Source: Hyaloperonospora brassicae (taxonomy: Eukaryota; Oomycota; Peronosporomycetes; Peronosporales; Peronosporaceae). From it: a stretch of DNA of 64,000 bases. The notes beneath the pieces were generated by a model. That model ran no database searches and had not been told where the DNA came from. It saw only the letters and a list, made by a program, of their open reading frames with translations. The stretch spans positions 124,001 through 188,000 of the forward strand of contig CANTFL010001484.1 in assembly GCA_947650285.1 (NCBI GenBank), given 5' to 3'. A program made the position numbers and the translations under genes. Numbering within the stretch: position 1 is the first letter of the stretch; every line of letters begins with the position of its first letter. Positions 20,433-35,635 of the stretch are shown one piece after another.

Positions 20433-23400
20433 GGGATCGGCTCCTTAAATTAGCGATGGCCAATACACCAAAATATCATCTCTCTATGTATCTACTTCAC
20501 AAGGGTCTCGGTGAGTAAAGATATTCGGGAGTAAAACGCGACCTGACAACATATTCTGACTTGATCGCCACCCGATTAGTCGCCACAGTACTAAATGCAA
20601 CTCTCACTTCCTTTTTGAGCCTGTACGCTATAAGAAGAAGTTTTAAACAACGATTGAAATTGTAGACAGTCTGGTTTCCAGAAAAATGCAAGCTAAAGCA
20701 TTCGCCACCAGTCGTGCACGAAACGGGTACCCCGTGAAATGGCTCCAATTTGACTTGTTTTCTCTAACTCGATAAAACATTTTTAGTTTATGTTGTGAAG
20801 CTGAAAATGTGTTTATAAAACCCGCCTCTGATATATTTTTGATGTGATGTTTATATTTATCTATTTCTTTATATTTATATTGCTGTATAAAATCTCCGGG
20901 CTCATCCAAAATCGTGCACTGTACTGGTCGTATACCTGATATGAAGTCACATTTTCAATAAAAATAGGGTTCCAGCAATACTCATTCATTCATAAAAATA
21001 TCAAATGAAAAAACTAGTAGCCTGTCGTAGTGATTGATATAAATTAGCCTCTTTTAACGATCGATGTACCGTACGATATGACGATAACCTAAACCATGAC
21101 TTCGACAAAGATTTAGCAGAGTAAGTGATCGTATATTTATATAAGAAACCGTGGTCGCACAGATGCAGGGTAGAGATGATTTAACCAGATCATGTCTAAT
21201 ATGTGGTGAATTTTCAAAGAAAAGAACATCGAATGAGTAAGCGAAACAATTAATGGGCATCAATGCCGAAATCGACACAGTTCAAATCAAATTTTCATTT
21301 AACTTTCATGTAGATGCAAAACTGAGAACTTAATGTCAAGTGGCTTATGATTTTCGATCTTTCCTTTTTATTTGCACGATTGATTCTGCGTAGATATCAA
21401 TAATCACTACGCCTATTTCTATTATCGCGTGTTTTCACTAACAGCCTATGGATTACGTAGTAGCAGATACGCTTGGCCATAAAAAAATTGCACTTTCAAC
21501 ATCAGTAGTCGCGCGCATTGCATACTCCTGTTGTGTGTGTGTCTTACCCGGAGGGCCGTGGGGGCTTGCTGTGTTGATAATATTGGATGCTGGATTAGCG
21601 TTTTTGCACGCATATCGTGGTGTCCCAGTACTGCACCTTTGTTAAATATATTATTATAGTTTTTTTTGTCAAAGTATTATAGCTAATGGATGTGCTTTAC
21701 TCGATGTAATATATCCTTTCCTTGATCTGAGCGATGGATGATTATCTGTACACGTGAACAATTAAACTAAACTTAACTGAACTAAATTTGTCCGTTAATT
21801 CTCTGGCAGTTTCATGGTACGTACCATTTTATACTCCTTTTCCAAGACGCCATAATAATCAGCCTAATAACGAATGAAACGAACTATATGTATTTTGAAG
21901 CCACTTCGCCACCATGCCAGCCAAACTATCTACATTTCTGATCGAATTTCGATCCTTCTTTTGTGTGGCGTGTCGTCTTTCACCTGACCAACACAACGAC
22001 TTATTTCATTGCGGCCGTGTATTTCTGCATAGCGAAGCTTCTTCCAATTTTGGTCATCGGAAACTTGAATAACTCCTTTGCAAAACGCGGATCGCCTTCG
22101 CTTGGCACTCTCGAATGCCTTGTGTTCTAGATTAGCGCATATACACTAAATGGCAGCGTGGATTGTTAAGTATCTCTAAAATATAGCTACCTACTACTAA
22201 AACGTCTGCATACTCGGTATCTTCGTATGTATATCCTTAGAATCATATCAGCGCACTTTCTTTGGCTTTATCTTGAAAACCGAAATGCACCCATACTTGC
22301 GCTAATATGGATAACTAAACACGGTCGAGCATCTATTCGACGTTTCTAATTGAATAAAAGCCTACTCAGTCTTCATGGTATACATTAAATTGATATTTAG
22401 CAAATGAAATCCGGTCGCTAACTTGTCGTCCACGATTTTCAATAAGCAGCAATGAAGCATCCGTACAAGTCTCTATGCTATACATATTTTTGCACATTAC
22501 ATTTCAAAACCTAGAGACGCTGACATCTGTCAAGCAACGTTTTCCCCAACCTTGCCGTGTTTCTCATGCCGAGTTAAATCTCAGCGCCAATTGACTCCTG
22601 AAGGCCTATCTTTTTCAGAGCCATGGAAATTCATTCATTTTTCTGCGGTCTATGGAGCATTTATCAGATTTCCTCGTCATTTTTCCCTCGGCATTGGCGG
22701 TGCGCAAAATTTCGCGCTGGTAATGGCGTAACTTGTCATAGTATATATGATAACTTACGTCATTACGAACGCATAAATGGTGCATATATATGCCTTTTAT
22801 GCGTAATTTGGAAGGTATCATTCAAAGTGCAATTAGTGCGCGTCCATTTACATTTGACTTATTATTGGGGTGACAGACACAGTCCTTACCAAGAATAAAC
22901 AGGTATTTGTATGCACAATTACTATGAGCTAGGTAACCTCTTCGACTTCCTTTAATTTGCAACTATTTTAGTAAAAAAATATAATAAAAATACAATGTGT
23001 AAATGAGCGCATCATCAACGCTTTTATAATTAAAAATGGGAGCGGATTTTATATCCTTATAAAGTTTTGCACAAGTGATAAATATATTTACTATAGTGCA
23101 AATACATCTACACCGGGTCATTAATGTAGCTCATCTAAAGCGTATAGGAATACTAAACAACATTAACTTATCGTATCCATGTGCCACTTTTTTGCCATCC
23201 ACATATCACTGTATCCCAATAGTCCTTTCAACCGATATGCAGTAATGAGTGCGGTCATGAAATCGATAGCCCTTACACAGCTCATTATTACGTGATTTAT
23301 CCCAGTGTTTCGAGTTTGCATTTGAGCTTGCGACATAAAGCAAGCATTTGACCCATCTCCGATATTTGTTTCTTCAAGCTCGTCCGGGTAATCTGTCACC

Positions 23401-24080
23401 GCTTAACCTTTGATTTTGATAGCCGAAATGCACTACGACTTTGCTGTATTCTTTTCTTTCAATACTGCCTAAGTTATAATTTCGATTATCTTTGTCTTGC
23501 CATTGATCTTTTTTGCCATAAAGTGTTCTTGCTTAGGTGTGGAATTTGGAATAATTTGGATATTTTAATTTTTATGATGCTCCTCGGCTCTGATTATTGA
23601 TATCAAATATAATAACTTTTCACCGCAAGATACAGTTCATCGATTACAACCGATTCCAGCTTTTAAAGAAAGAGATCTAGTTCGAACCTCTATATTGAAA
23701 ACTTGCAACAGATTTGATCGATTTTGTAAGTTATAGACTCATATATAAAGATCGTTGCAGGACGTGTGTAGCTTCGACATAAAGCTACACGACTGACCCA
23801 TACAATGTCTTATCGATTGTATTATCTAAATGTTGTTATAAGAAATTTTACATTAGTAATGCCATAAGAATTTACTGGCGCATTATATTTAATGGCTACC
23901 CGAATGCTTTACGAAATATTTAATCTCGTGCCAAGATGAATTTAAAGATATAAAATGCCGGTTGTTGAAACAAGCTTTACTATTCCTTTTGTCATATACA
24001 AAGCTTCGCTTTTTACAAAAAATTAATATCTATTAAGTCCATTATTATGTAATGATGCATGCTATAAATAGAATGCATTT
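20433..24080. other. AT-rich gene desert, part 1
   Basis: No frame above 91 codons; none resembles a known domain. Two adjacent small hairpins occur at about 22727-22760 (GTAACTTGTCATA / TATGATAACTTAC) and 22770-22802 (CGCATAAA / TTTATGCG). No tRNA or host exon was recognised. Confidence 0.5.
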
Positions 24081-24084
24081 AACC

Positions 24085-24087
<3 letters not shown>

Positions 24088-24117
<30 letters not shown>
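24088..24117. repeat. (TA)n microsatellite
   Basis: An uninterrupted TA run of about 30 bp. A second shorter run with one interruption lies at about 25129-25153. Confidence 0.9.
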
Positions 24118-24121
<4 letters not shown>

Positions 24122-27100
24122 ATTAGAAATAAATGTTTAAGATGGAAGCACGTTTTCCGAGCTTAAAACATAACGGCGATGAAAGTTTACAAACAAGGTT
24201 GCTACAATAATTAGCGATAACATTATTCATTATTAATTCAATTGTTAATTGATGACAAAAATTTTTTGTAGTCGCAAACGGGAATGAGAAGGTGCTATCT
24301 CAATCATTTTGATTGCAAAAATCATAAGACAACCTGCATGATATTTCTATTGAACTAAACCATTTTTATACCCATATTTTCGAGGTTTTGCTGTACTTTA
24401 AATGTTAATAGTATAAAGTTGCTTGCATTATATATAAATATTATAGCACTGCAGCCGGATATCTTATCGACAAAAATCCGTTAAAAATGATTACTAAGCT
24501 AATTGATGAGTTGATTATCTTTATTTGACATACAAATGAGCGGTTTTCTCACTCAATAAAGTCTTAAATTTGCGATTCATGGTGTGTTTGAAAATACTCT
24601 TCATTAGCAAGAACACTTAAATACTTCATTTTTTTACCTTGGCTATGAGCGTTTTATTTTGATATTACTTATAGAATGGTTGCGATATCTTTAACGTCGA
24701 TCATGCCTACCTAATATTACTCATATCCGCCTAGTTTAACGTTTTACTCGTCAATATCTCGAGCGGTGACATATGGACCGAAGGACGCTGCACGGGCTGG
24801 CGACAGCTCGCAGGAATGTCTCTCACATGGTAGTAGAGGTCTCCTTACTCCGCGTCTGGACTGATCGTCTGGGGCGATAACGCAAGGAAGTGATGAAAAA
24901 TTTAGAGCGTGGGGGCTATGTTCATTGTTTCAGTAAAAATCTGTTATTTAATGCCGTTAGACCCCCTTAAAATGATTAAAAAAAGTATCTCACATAAGGT
25001 TGTATTTTGCCAAATTGAATAAAGACCAAAGAATTCGTTTCTCTTACTCTTTTATGGGCGTATAGCTTATCATTCGTCTTGCGTATCAGGTAAGATTAAC
25101 GCACTTCTATATATTGTTCTGGCTCAGCAATATATATATATATATACATATATAATTTGAGCATTATTCAAAATAGTATAGCGCCAATCTCGTTTTTGAA
25201 GATAAATGCACATACGTGTTAATCGTGCCTTCGACAAAGCGAAATATGTCATAATTACCACACCGGTCTTATGGTTCATGGTTTCTAGGCGTCGTTTTCT
25301 AGTATCTCAACAATATAAGGATGGGACCATTTTACCCGCCTCGTATCCGTACTGGTCGAATCGCTCCGATTGACCGTTGAATATGTTGGAGGATCAATCG
25401 AGCACGAATAAGATCCGTCTCCTGAGATTTCATATTCAGCCATGCCCTCAACAGCTCGGTGGATGGAGTGTACAAGTTTCCTGTGCTTTTGAAAATTATT
25501 AAGGGCTCAATTACGTCATCTTGAAATAGAATTTGGCTGAGAAGACGTTTTTAAAAGTATTCCTCCTTCTTTTAATTGATCATGAATTTAATGGCTAGAT
25601 CAATGTTGCCGTGAACACATCTTTAATATCCTTATTATCCGCTTCTTTCGCTTCATAACTCAGTTCTGTATCTCTATCGAGGAGCACACCACTCTCTATC
25701 ACAACGGCATATCCTTTTGACTTGTAAGTAACTTATCAGAGTATATAATATCACATCAGTAGTTTATCATACCATTTACCTTCAATTCAATCCTCAGTTT
25801 GGCTTATATGGCCTAGGTCACTCGTTCAATTGGATTTTTTGCCTTAAGGGAACGAACGCTCACAATTTACTATGTACTTCACAATCCTTCCGTCTTCGAT
25901 GAGAGCACGATAAATCCATTGTCGATTGCCAACAATTCAAACTAAGCTTTATTTTCTTTATATAATTGTTAAAACCACTCTTCTCAACGTTTCTACCCAT
26001 TCTCTCTTACGCTGCCAGGACTAAATGCTTTATACGAAGTATAGACGCAACCCAAACACTATTTCACCCAGTTGTTTCCACCTTTCCGACACATCTGCAT
26101 TCGTGAAAGCTTGAATTTCTCGCACAATGCCAGTGTACAACCACCTTTTCACAGTCAAACTTGTCGAAATCAACCAAAAATTATTTCCCCGTTAAGATAC
26201 GCGTACTGATGTCAAACTCAATCGCTAATGCAACAAGCTCAGCGGCTTGCAAAACGATGGGGCATGTGCGCTTTTAGCCGATCAGCGTCGCGTTCGCTAC
26301 ATGCTCTGATTCTGACTTGCACTAAGTTGTGATACCTATGCTCTTTTCACCAATTTACTCCGCCACGTAATCTATGAATCGATACAATCTCAGCTCATGA
26401 TTTTGGGTGAACGTTTGTGCTCGCCAACATCTGAATTCCGTCGTGAATGGTATCGAAATCATATCATTCATAAGCGTGACTTACATGCTTAATTAAGAGT
26501 TTTGGTCACGCCTAATGTACTAATAACAACTTTAGTAGGAGTGTGTTTCCGCGCCATCCACGTAACTACTTTATGCAAACATCTCAAACCATTTTTTACT
26601 TATCTCCTCCAAATTATCTGTGCGGAACCAAGCCTCAGAGGTAGGTGATTACAACAATCTAGGGGAACTACCACATCCTGGTATATGTGTATGTAATTAA
26701 ATAAGGTAAAGATGAGCCAGATGAGGGTCCTGGGTCGTAGTTAATTTAATTCAAGTGTGATGGAATGCATTATAGTGTTTTTTTAAATTTAAATGGAAAT
26801 TAATCAACGGTATCCCTCCCGGAAGATCAATCAGCGTGTACGACATGGGGAGGAAGGAACCAATAAACAATAATTATTCAGAATTAGAGCAAATTGAGAT
26901 GCCGTTATCTCTTATCACTTATGAGCTTGGCAGCAAAATATTTGTATTACCTTACTTTATATCAGCTTTTACTACTGCTGTGAAATCTTACATACCACTA
27001 AAACATGCTTCTAGCAGTGAGTAGCCGATTATTTGATCAAAGTAACGGTAAATATAAACCAAGAAGTCGAGCAGAGCAGATCATTACCTTCCAGCGCTAT

Positions 27101-30100
27101 GACAAAAAAATTAAAATTTCGGGGTGTATATCGGAGAATGTCATTAATAAAGATAATACCATAAGCGCATCTATGGGTCATTGACATGTTGAGCAATCAC
27201 TACGTCACACGATGGACCTCTTATGATGTGATGCATAGCGACAAATTTGAGCCTTTTACCGCTTCTCTTGTTTCGGAAATTTGATATGCGCCAGCATGGC
27301 CATTATTCAAAGAGGCGTTTTTATACGGAGGTTCATTAAATGATTTTATCTCATTTGATGGCGAGCACTCGGATTCTATCCGTATAATATCATCTTGTAG
27401 AAGTCGTGCTCATAGAGTGACGTAGATGTAGAACCTGCCCTGCAACCTGGCTAATTATGCAAGCTCAGCTAACGTATTAGTTATCCGGCGTGCTACAGCC
27501 ACTTTATCTAATCGGTCACGAGACGGAAAGGCCTTGTGTGCTCCAATGGCATTCGATGCACTCAAAACCGATCGCGTCTACTCAAGCCGTTTGAATGGGA
27601 TGGCAGCCGCGTTCAGTGATGTCACGGGCATTTGAGCGACCCCACATACCGAAAAGTTTTGTCTGGTAGATGAAGCTTTTGAGATCGCTTTATAAGTTGC
27701 TGCTAAAATCTATTGTAGATCGAAAATGGAGAATTGATTGTATATATGCTTGTTAGTCTGTTTAAATTTAGTTTCTGTTACCTTTACTATCTTCAGCGTA
27801 ATTTTTTATCAATCACTTTGCCTATACCAATGGCAACGTCTATTTGCCATCATTAGATACCTTATAAATATGCAGTCACGCCTATATAGATCAAAATCTG
27901 CGACACTTCACATCGGATATCATCATTATCCGTTTACACTGATCACAGTATATGTAATTCACTTCTTACCTTTCGTACAAAATATGTGAATATGACAATA
28001 AAACTTCAATATGAACTCGTCTATTAGGATTAAAGATAAGCATGCATTTTCACTTACTAATAATTTTTTGAGGTTGCTTTGAAGAAACTCATGTATTTAC
28101 TATGGAACTGCTCGTCGCCCATTGCGCACTTCTAGCAGGAACAGAAGCAACACATTGGGGGTCGGTGGTGAACTTGACGACCACAATGGCATGGTAAAAC
28201 CATAAGGTAGAGCAGGGTGAACTTTGGTAACAAAACTGCATAATTAAAACTAATAAGTGGGAACTGATGATATCGTAAATGATAGTCTATACTTAGATCT
28301 AACAAGTAGAACGAATAATAGATAAAATAATTGAGGACACTTCCATCGATGAACTTGATGATTTTTGTGAACTGAATATATATTTTCACCAACTCATTAG
28401 TAAATTCATAAACTCGTACATTTGCAAATGGTATAAAATTTAGCTCACAGATACCACATGAAAATCAATAATTTTCGTACCACTATAACTGCACAATCAT
28501 ACGAAAAAGAATGATGTATAAATAATCGTTGGATCCTTTGCGCTTTTTGCAGTGCTTCTAACACATCAATATTATTAGGGCAAAATAATTTACGAATTAA
28601 AAAATGCAATGCATATTTACTCAAAGACGACAGAGTTAATGTCTATTCAGACAAAAAGAGGCGAAGCGTTTTGGGAATTTGTGATCACTTTGAGTAAGAT
28701 ACATGGAACTCATATATGGTTCGAGTACACAAAGATCAGATAATCGACGAAGAAAGATTTTGTTTTGCAATAATTTACGCAACCTGTATAATTAAAAAGG
28801 AAGAAACACAAGAGAGACGTAGCGTATTGTGGCAAGTGTATAACAACGATGCAGATAACAAGGTCAAATATTCAAGTAAGAAGATATGTTCTACTCCAAC
28901 TTTGTAGCACATTTTCAATGTGCGATAATTAAGTTTTTTTATGTTCAATACTGCTAAAAAAATTGAACGTCGAATTCTCGAGGTTTCAAAATTTTGATGG
29001 CATCACCAGGCATGTCGAAGTATATTATGTATTTCCTTGATAATATTTTAGAAGCCGTCTCTTAGAATGTAGATTGGTGGAAGAAGATGTGTCATTGATT
29101 TGTAAGACTAACATTGAAGTTGTATTTTTCCTTTTGATCAAGGGATTTACGAGTGCGAAACAAACAATCGTCCGTAAGCCCAAAAATAGGGTCATAAGTC
29201 ATATTCGAGACCCCTTTATACTCAATGATTGTTTACGCTAGATCAATACACTTTTGACATATAGTGACCTTTTATTCTAATTTGTTGTGACTCACGCTCG
29301 AGCAAGGCAAAGCCTTGCTTAGTGTGTAAAACACCGTTTAAAGAGACAAGTTTTGTACCATCTGTGGTATACTTTATAATTCAGTTCGTTTATAGGTTTT
29401 TATTCAGTCGTACGTATTACCTGAAAAAAATACATTGTTTTTATTCTGTATTACTTTCTTCGCGCGACTTTCTTCTTGTACTCGCGCGCAAAAAATACAG
29501 TATATACCAATATTTTATACGTAAGCAGCATGTTAGGCTGCTGATTTCGAGTGTAATAAAGACAATCTACATCCAAACGAAATGGACCGCACCATGTTTA
29601 GACTAGTATGAAGCGTTCAATCTGCTATTGGTTAGCCCCAGCGCTTTTTGCCTCTAGAATATTTCTTCTGACTGTAATTTTGTGATTCAACAGATCAGAA
29701 TTTTATTATCCTCAATCATCGCTGCGTATACGTGGTCGTGGTCATATTTACCTCTTAAAATAAATCTAAAAACGATAAAATTTAAAGCTTCTTCTTTCAT
29801 TGTGCTAGCCACAAATGCAAGATAATGACTTGACAGACCACTAAGCCAACCTAATATCGGATATTGTTCCAGCACAGCAGTGCAATAGGACATTAATTAC
29901 CTGCAATAATCAGCTTTCAACACGTCAGTAAGTGCACCCTGACAAGAGTTCGCGGTTAGCTGTACTGCTTTCTTAAGTATGCCTGCTGCAGAAGTTTATT
30001 AATCAGACGTAATCATTTTATTGTACTCTACTATTTCTTATATGATTAAGCAGCTTTTTACGATATAAGAATGATGCGTCCGGTTCTTACGTGAAAATAA

Positions 30101-33100
30101 AAAAATTGACAAACATTATCATAGCGCTTCAATGGCGTCCCGAATCGCCATTAATGCGATCGCTTGTGGTGGCGGTGCATGGATTGGGGTGGGGGTTGAA
30201 GTCATGTATAAACACGCGGTGTTTTGTCAAGTACATTAATGCTTGCTCATTTTTATACAAATGCGTATCGACTTTTCTATATAAATAATGTGCATCCATT
30301 ATTTATAAAACACGTAACGAATAGGTTAAACGGCCTATTTGGTACGTTACATGCGTGAGTGAGAGTTGCCCAACATGACTCTTTATCAGCGATAAAAGGT
30401 CGACTGAGTTGTATCGCGCCGCATCGTTCGTACGAGCTAGCTTTTATAATTAGATACTTAATCAAAAAATCACATCCTTCTATTAAGAAAGCATTTATTA
30501 TGTGGATGGATCATATAGGTGTTACACATCAAATATGAGATCAGGTCGTAGGCTTTCACAATGACTTCTGCCACTTCATAACGCGCCCATCATGGCCGAA
30601 TTGTGTCACTTCGTCTTCTATCATGGTGTTTCTGATAGCGGACCAATTGCCGTACAGGTCTCCATTATCTACCCTCACGCGTCAATGGACTACGGTCTCT
30701 GCAGCTGCTCGCATTGTTGTCCACGTCTTATGATTAATACTATAAATTTTGATCGCACTAAGCAATCCTTAGAGAATGAAAACCAATTCAAATTCCTGTC
30801 TTGTCGTACTGGCTTAGAATCTATTCGCTGTTCCTCATAGGGCTGTAAAACCATACTTTTCGGTATAATGGAAGATGGAGCCCCAGTAGCACTTCTCTCC
30901 TACTTCTGAATTAGTGAATGATCGCACCAAACCGCATGCGGTATAGTTTTCGCCTTGCTTAATTACTTATTTTAGGACCTAAATATAATAAAAACAAAGA
31001 AGATAAATTTATTTATATGTCTACTTGGATATGTTTCGTTTCCTAACGTCTGTTTCTTGGCCCATCAATCAAAAAAATGTCGCCTTTTACGTAGCTACCC
31101 TACTTTCTATTTTTTACGCTTCTTATCAGCCTTATTCACTTATCTTCTCTACCATGTCCAATTCGGCTTATAAACTGCACAACCACTGCCTAAATATAGC
31201 GCTAAAGTCCACTTTTAATACCGTTCGATATAAGCTAGTATGTTGATCTCACCATCGTTAGCGAAGAAACTACGCTTTATCTCGTTTCTGCAATATTTTA
31301 AACGGTGGTTCGTTCCTTGATCGCAATGCTGCCTGGTGCAACGGACTTTGTCTGACTAGGACCTCAAGCGCAGTCGCTCCTTTTCTAGTCGTTTAACATT
31401 GTCCTCCGCTTTGATCTCCTGTATATCACCTCTTCTACATCCTAAAGATTTGTTGTTTATTATGCGAAACGGCACTCTCACCACACGGTTATAACTATTT
31501 TAGTACCTTCCGCAGCAATCTGCTCGTCACGAATATCTGGACCTTATCCTGTTCCTAATCAAAGTTGATAAATATTGCCACATTTTTGTAACCCCAAAGA
31601 AGCCATTGATAAAATTCAACCTGCGGGATGAGCGTTTTGTTTCTCGGCTGATTTCTTTCTATGCCGGTGTTTATTCGCTCGAGCCTAAGCACCGCTTGCT
31701 TATTATAGCAGGTCTATAATGCACTCGTACAGCAGCGGTACCTTGAACAGGCTAATTATCATCTCCAATTCGTATTTCTGCAATTCCGTAGGCCAGGGAA
31801 CGACCCGCACGCAACGAGGTCATTCTTCCTCTTGTCTGTATTGCTCGAAATGGCACTAATTTTACTGTCTTAATGCCAGATGCTTGATACGCGTCTATCT
31901 TTGTTACAAAATGTCACGCATATTCTTCTAGTAATGCTCGTGTCAACGCACGACTGATTAAGTAAATGAGTGTCATATACATGAGAGTTAATGACTAAGA
32001 ATAATGACAGACCACGTAAGTTCAGCAGCATTTGAAGCGTTGCATCCTACATCATGCTTGAGTATTTTAGATTTTAGCCGAGTTACATAGCAAGCAATTT
32101 GCTGTGCTGAGATTAAGTTATCTCAAATTATAAAAGGCTATGTGTTATCAAATTGGGAAATTCCAAAGCGATCAACACTTTATCCTTCATGAATCGAAGC
32201 CTATACCCCTTCTGCCACCTCACGCATACCAAAGGTGCGGCGACGATGACTACATAAATAGCAATTATTGTTTCTGTAACCATATTGCAGATAAGGACCG
32301 TCATGAAGAATCTGTGCCACAGAGTATTATAAAAAATCATTGGATAGTAACACTAATTTGAAACTCTGATTTTGTGCTTGAATCCAGACGCGTTATTCGC
32401 GATTGCAGAGGCTATTAAAAAAGAGAAAGGTGATAAAGAATGTAACATATTATTTAGCAATCTCTGCTTTAGCTATTTTACTTGTTTAGCAGAACTTACG
32501 ATCTAAGAGCTCTCGTAGGAAAGTTTTTTGAATCAAATTCGAGCGCGATAGCCACAGGTGTCCGATCATTCATCTCGAAAGCAGTTAGGACAAGATTGAG
32601 GTAAGGATGTGATTCGCAACAGGCAATATTTGCGTCTTTTATAAGAATCTTCTGTGTCATCGGGCGCTGAGAATACGAGCATGTTGTTAGACTTAGATGA
32701 AGATCTATAGTCTCTTCTGCATAAGCCTTTATCGATTGCTACTCAAATTTTGGAATTTGCGTCGGTTTATCTCAATTGTGCCCCACTATATAATCAGTCG
32801 CAACACTAAACACAAGTAAATGCGCTGTTTTTAAACTTGGTCACGTATTAATATGCTTAACAGATTAGCAATAAAAGCCCACGAAGCTTGATGAGTAGCG
32901 GCGTCTGTTTAATATTGGTCAATATATCTATACGCATTTTTGGAATCGCAGGATTGCAATATTAGTATTGTGTTTTTATCCAGATCTTTCTCCACTTTGA
33001 TCGCATATCATATAATAAGCTTGACCAAAATTATTTCAATTTTTATTTTACAAATCTATGTTACTTATCATATCAGCCCCTGTTTGATAATTCTCCAAAA

Positions 33101-35560
33101 ATCCCATCAATTTTTTGGTGCACCACACTTATACTTGTGATAGCACCAATCAATGACCATGCTATCCGCCATTACTACAAAACCGCTATTAAATTTTGAT
33201 TAATCTTGACTGCGACAAAGTAAGTGTGGCTCTAAGCCTAGACCAGCGCTAAGTCGTTCCCTACTACAGTATTAGTTCCTTTAATTAAGCATTCTGTTGG
33301 TAATAATAGCCTGTATATTTCGATGAGAGAACGATCTCGTACTGCCTTCTTCGTTACGAGCCTAAACAGTCGTTACCAATCGTGGCTGACGTCTTACGCA
33401 AGAATTATTGTTTTCCAGCCGTAATTATGGTTGCTGTCCTGTACGAACAGTTCCCAATATGTATTTATAGGTGTTGATGCTTCTTCAAGAGTACTAACTC
33501 GCCCGTTTTCGGGTTTTCGCGTAATTTCAGCTTAATATAGTCTGTCACAAACGTATTATGAAGCCCTTCAATTCGGTCTCAAGGTTATTCTGACCCGCGT
33601 CAACTAGCTAATATGGTCTGAGCTTGCCCAAGACATTAAGTACGGAACACTTAATCTATGTATGAAAAACTTAAATTCTTTTCGTGCTGCCTGATATACG
33701 CAGCTATTCTCTTTTCCAGACACAGATCTCCTTCATTCGGCGCGTGCAAACGCCAAACTATTCATTTCATTGGGACTTCGTTTCACCGATCTACTTATGA
33801 CAAACTTTTTATTAGCGGATAGAACGGGTGCAAACTATTCCTCCGTACCAGCCGCTTCTAATATAATGCAGTAATGATTTTTGTAGTCCATATCCACTCC
33901 AAAATATTGGCTATGTGCTGGTGCCGATTCGAATGAACCAAATTGTGTCAATCTTTTCATTGACAATTATTTTCGAGCATCTCACAAATGATATCTTCGT
34001 CGAGTGCCTATTCGGTCTCTTTATCTGAATTGAATATGATGCGAAGAAGCTTGTACATTATACCGAAGAAGAAATTAACTCAACAACTTTCATGTCGCTG
34101 CGATAGATTCTAGAAAAGCAATATGTGCATATCGCCGTTATTAACCTTTTTTAATTTCAATCCATATTTTTGCTTGTCCTATCATTCGACTGATCATACA
34201 AGTGAAAGGATTGTAGATTGTGTCTTTAAGTATTTACCTTAATTAACCTATAATTCTTTTTTCTTAATACACGGCATGTCTTCATTTTCTTCTACCATTC
34301 GGAAATATCCACAATTAGTACTTCGTATACACTTTACCAGGTAAAATCGATTACACCGTCGACCAGATATCTATTAAATTGGAACGGTTCCACGATCAGT
34401 CATCAAATTTTTTTATCATAGTTCTTACGTCCAGTGTGCTATCCACCAATACCATTAGTATGAGTCTCAATGTATAGAATGTTGTAGGTATGGCATGAAA
34501 TATGACCTCGAGAAATAAAGATATTTTGCACAATCACGTGCTGAAGCCGTTTCAACTACTTAAATTCGGACAGGCCTTTCTCGATTATCAGCGGTAGATG
34601 CCTTAAGTTTTAACCGCCACATTATCTCGGCAAAATTTTATTGAAGCCATTCCTTGCGGTACAATAAAATCAATTCAAGACTGGTCCTTTAGTTTTAGCT
34701 TTATATGCCTTCGAAACATCCTCGTGTTGCGTGAACACCTACATTATATTTACCTTTTCGTTAAACGGGACGATGTCGTGTGCTCATCGGTTGAGTCTCG
34801 TGTTGCAGCTTGCAAATTTCGGACTTGTCTTCGCAACGCAGGTCCCAGACTCCAACCATGAAATGGACGATCTTTCACGAAAGGTGAAGGATCGATAAAG
34901 GCAGATATGAGATATGAATATATCTGTTCATTATTTTAAGCTCCTACTAATCGATTCTTTTATTAGCAAAGGACCGTTCTTCTTCATAACCCCCTACGGG
35001 CCTAGGATTGTCAGGGTCGTACATGTCAATGCCTCCAGAGGTGACATACGCTATAAGTGGGGGAACGCAAAATTCTCGGTGAAAAACATACGCCTCATGC
35101 TCGACAGCTTCGCTCAAGATATATACGGAGGCCACTCGCAAACACCGTACATCTTGCCATGTACAATAACGTCATGTGCATATAATCAGCTACCATAGCT
35201 GAATGTTATATTTTACGCTTTGCTTACTAGACGCCTCAGGGTAGCCAACTTGAAAAACAAATCGACTTTGAATCATTCTTCCCTTGTTCGTGTACAGCAC
35301 ATGGACCCACACTTTTTTTTAAACAAGAAAGTGCTTCTAAATACTGTTCGCCTTCAACTTGTTGTATAAAACGACCGCGTATCTTCTTTGTTCTGTATTC
35401 GACAAAACCAATAAGGTAACAATTTTTTATGCTGATCTTTTATTGGCATCATCCCTCTGTCTTGCTATTTAATAAACAACCAAGACTGGCGATAGGCGCT
35501 TTCTTGCCCATGCCTTATTTTTCTGATCGGTCTTCCTATTCTTTCTAATCGAACGAACTC
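24118..35560. other. AT-rich gene desert, part 2
   Basis: No frame above 94 codons and no domain recognised on either strand. A shared stretch CAACAAGCTCAGCGGCTT at about 26232 recurs at about 36631, so old repeat copies are present. A minus-strand frame around 33250-33960 has fewer stops than expected, but I could not name it. Strong density of A/T and many stops suggest long-decayed repeats. Confidence 0.5.
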
Positions 35561-35565
35561 CGAAA

Positions 35566-35635
35566 TTAGGTAGAGCTCGGTTTGTCATCCGTAAACTTGA
35601 CCCCACCGACTGAGCTATACGCTCGACCGATTATA
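35566..35635 (-). pseudogene. tRNA-like relic
   Basis: On the minus strand the sequence GAGCGTATAGCTCAGTCGGTGGGG (core TAGCTCAGTCGG at about 35606-35617) matches the tRNA D-arm/A-box. Further along, TTCGTTCGATTAG is a weak B-box. The anticodon stem GTTT/AAAC would enclose a 9-nt loop, and the acceptor stem does not pair. I read it as a decayed tRNA or tRNA-derived fragment, not a working gene. Confidence 0.3.

Noticed and set aside
33250..33960. Minus-strand frame with relatively few stops
   Set aside because: About eight stops in 240 codons, only mildly below expectation for AT-rich DNA. A second frame also looked partly protein-like, so neither is convincing.
34947..35141. 64-codon minus frame that reads protein-like
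   Set aside because: Too short, no ATG context or homologue recognised; the plus strand is equally open.
24118..35560. Possible hidden host genes in the desert
   Set aside because: Checked both strands for domain-like text across short frames and found none strong enough to report as a gene.
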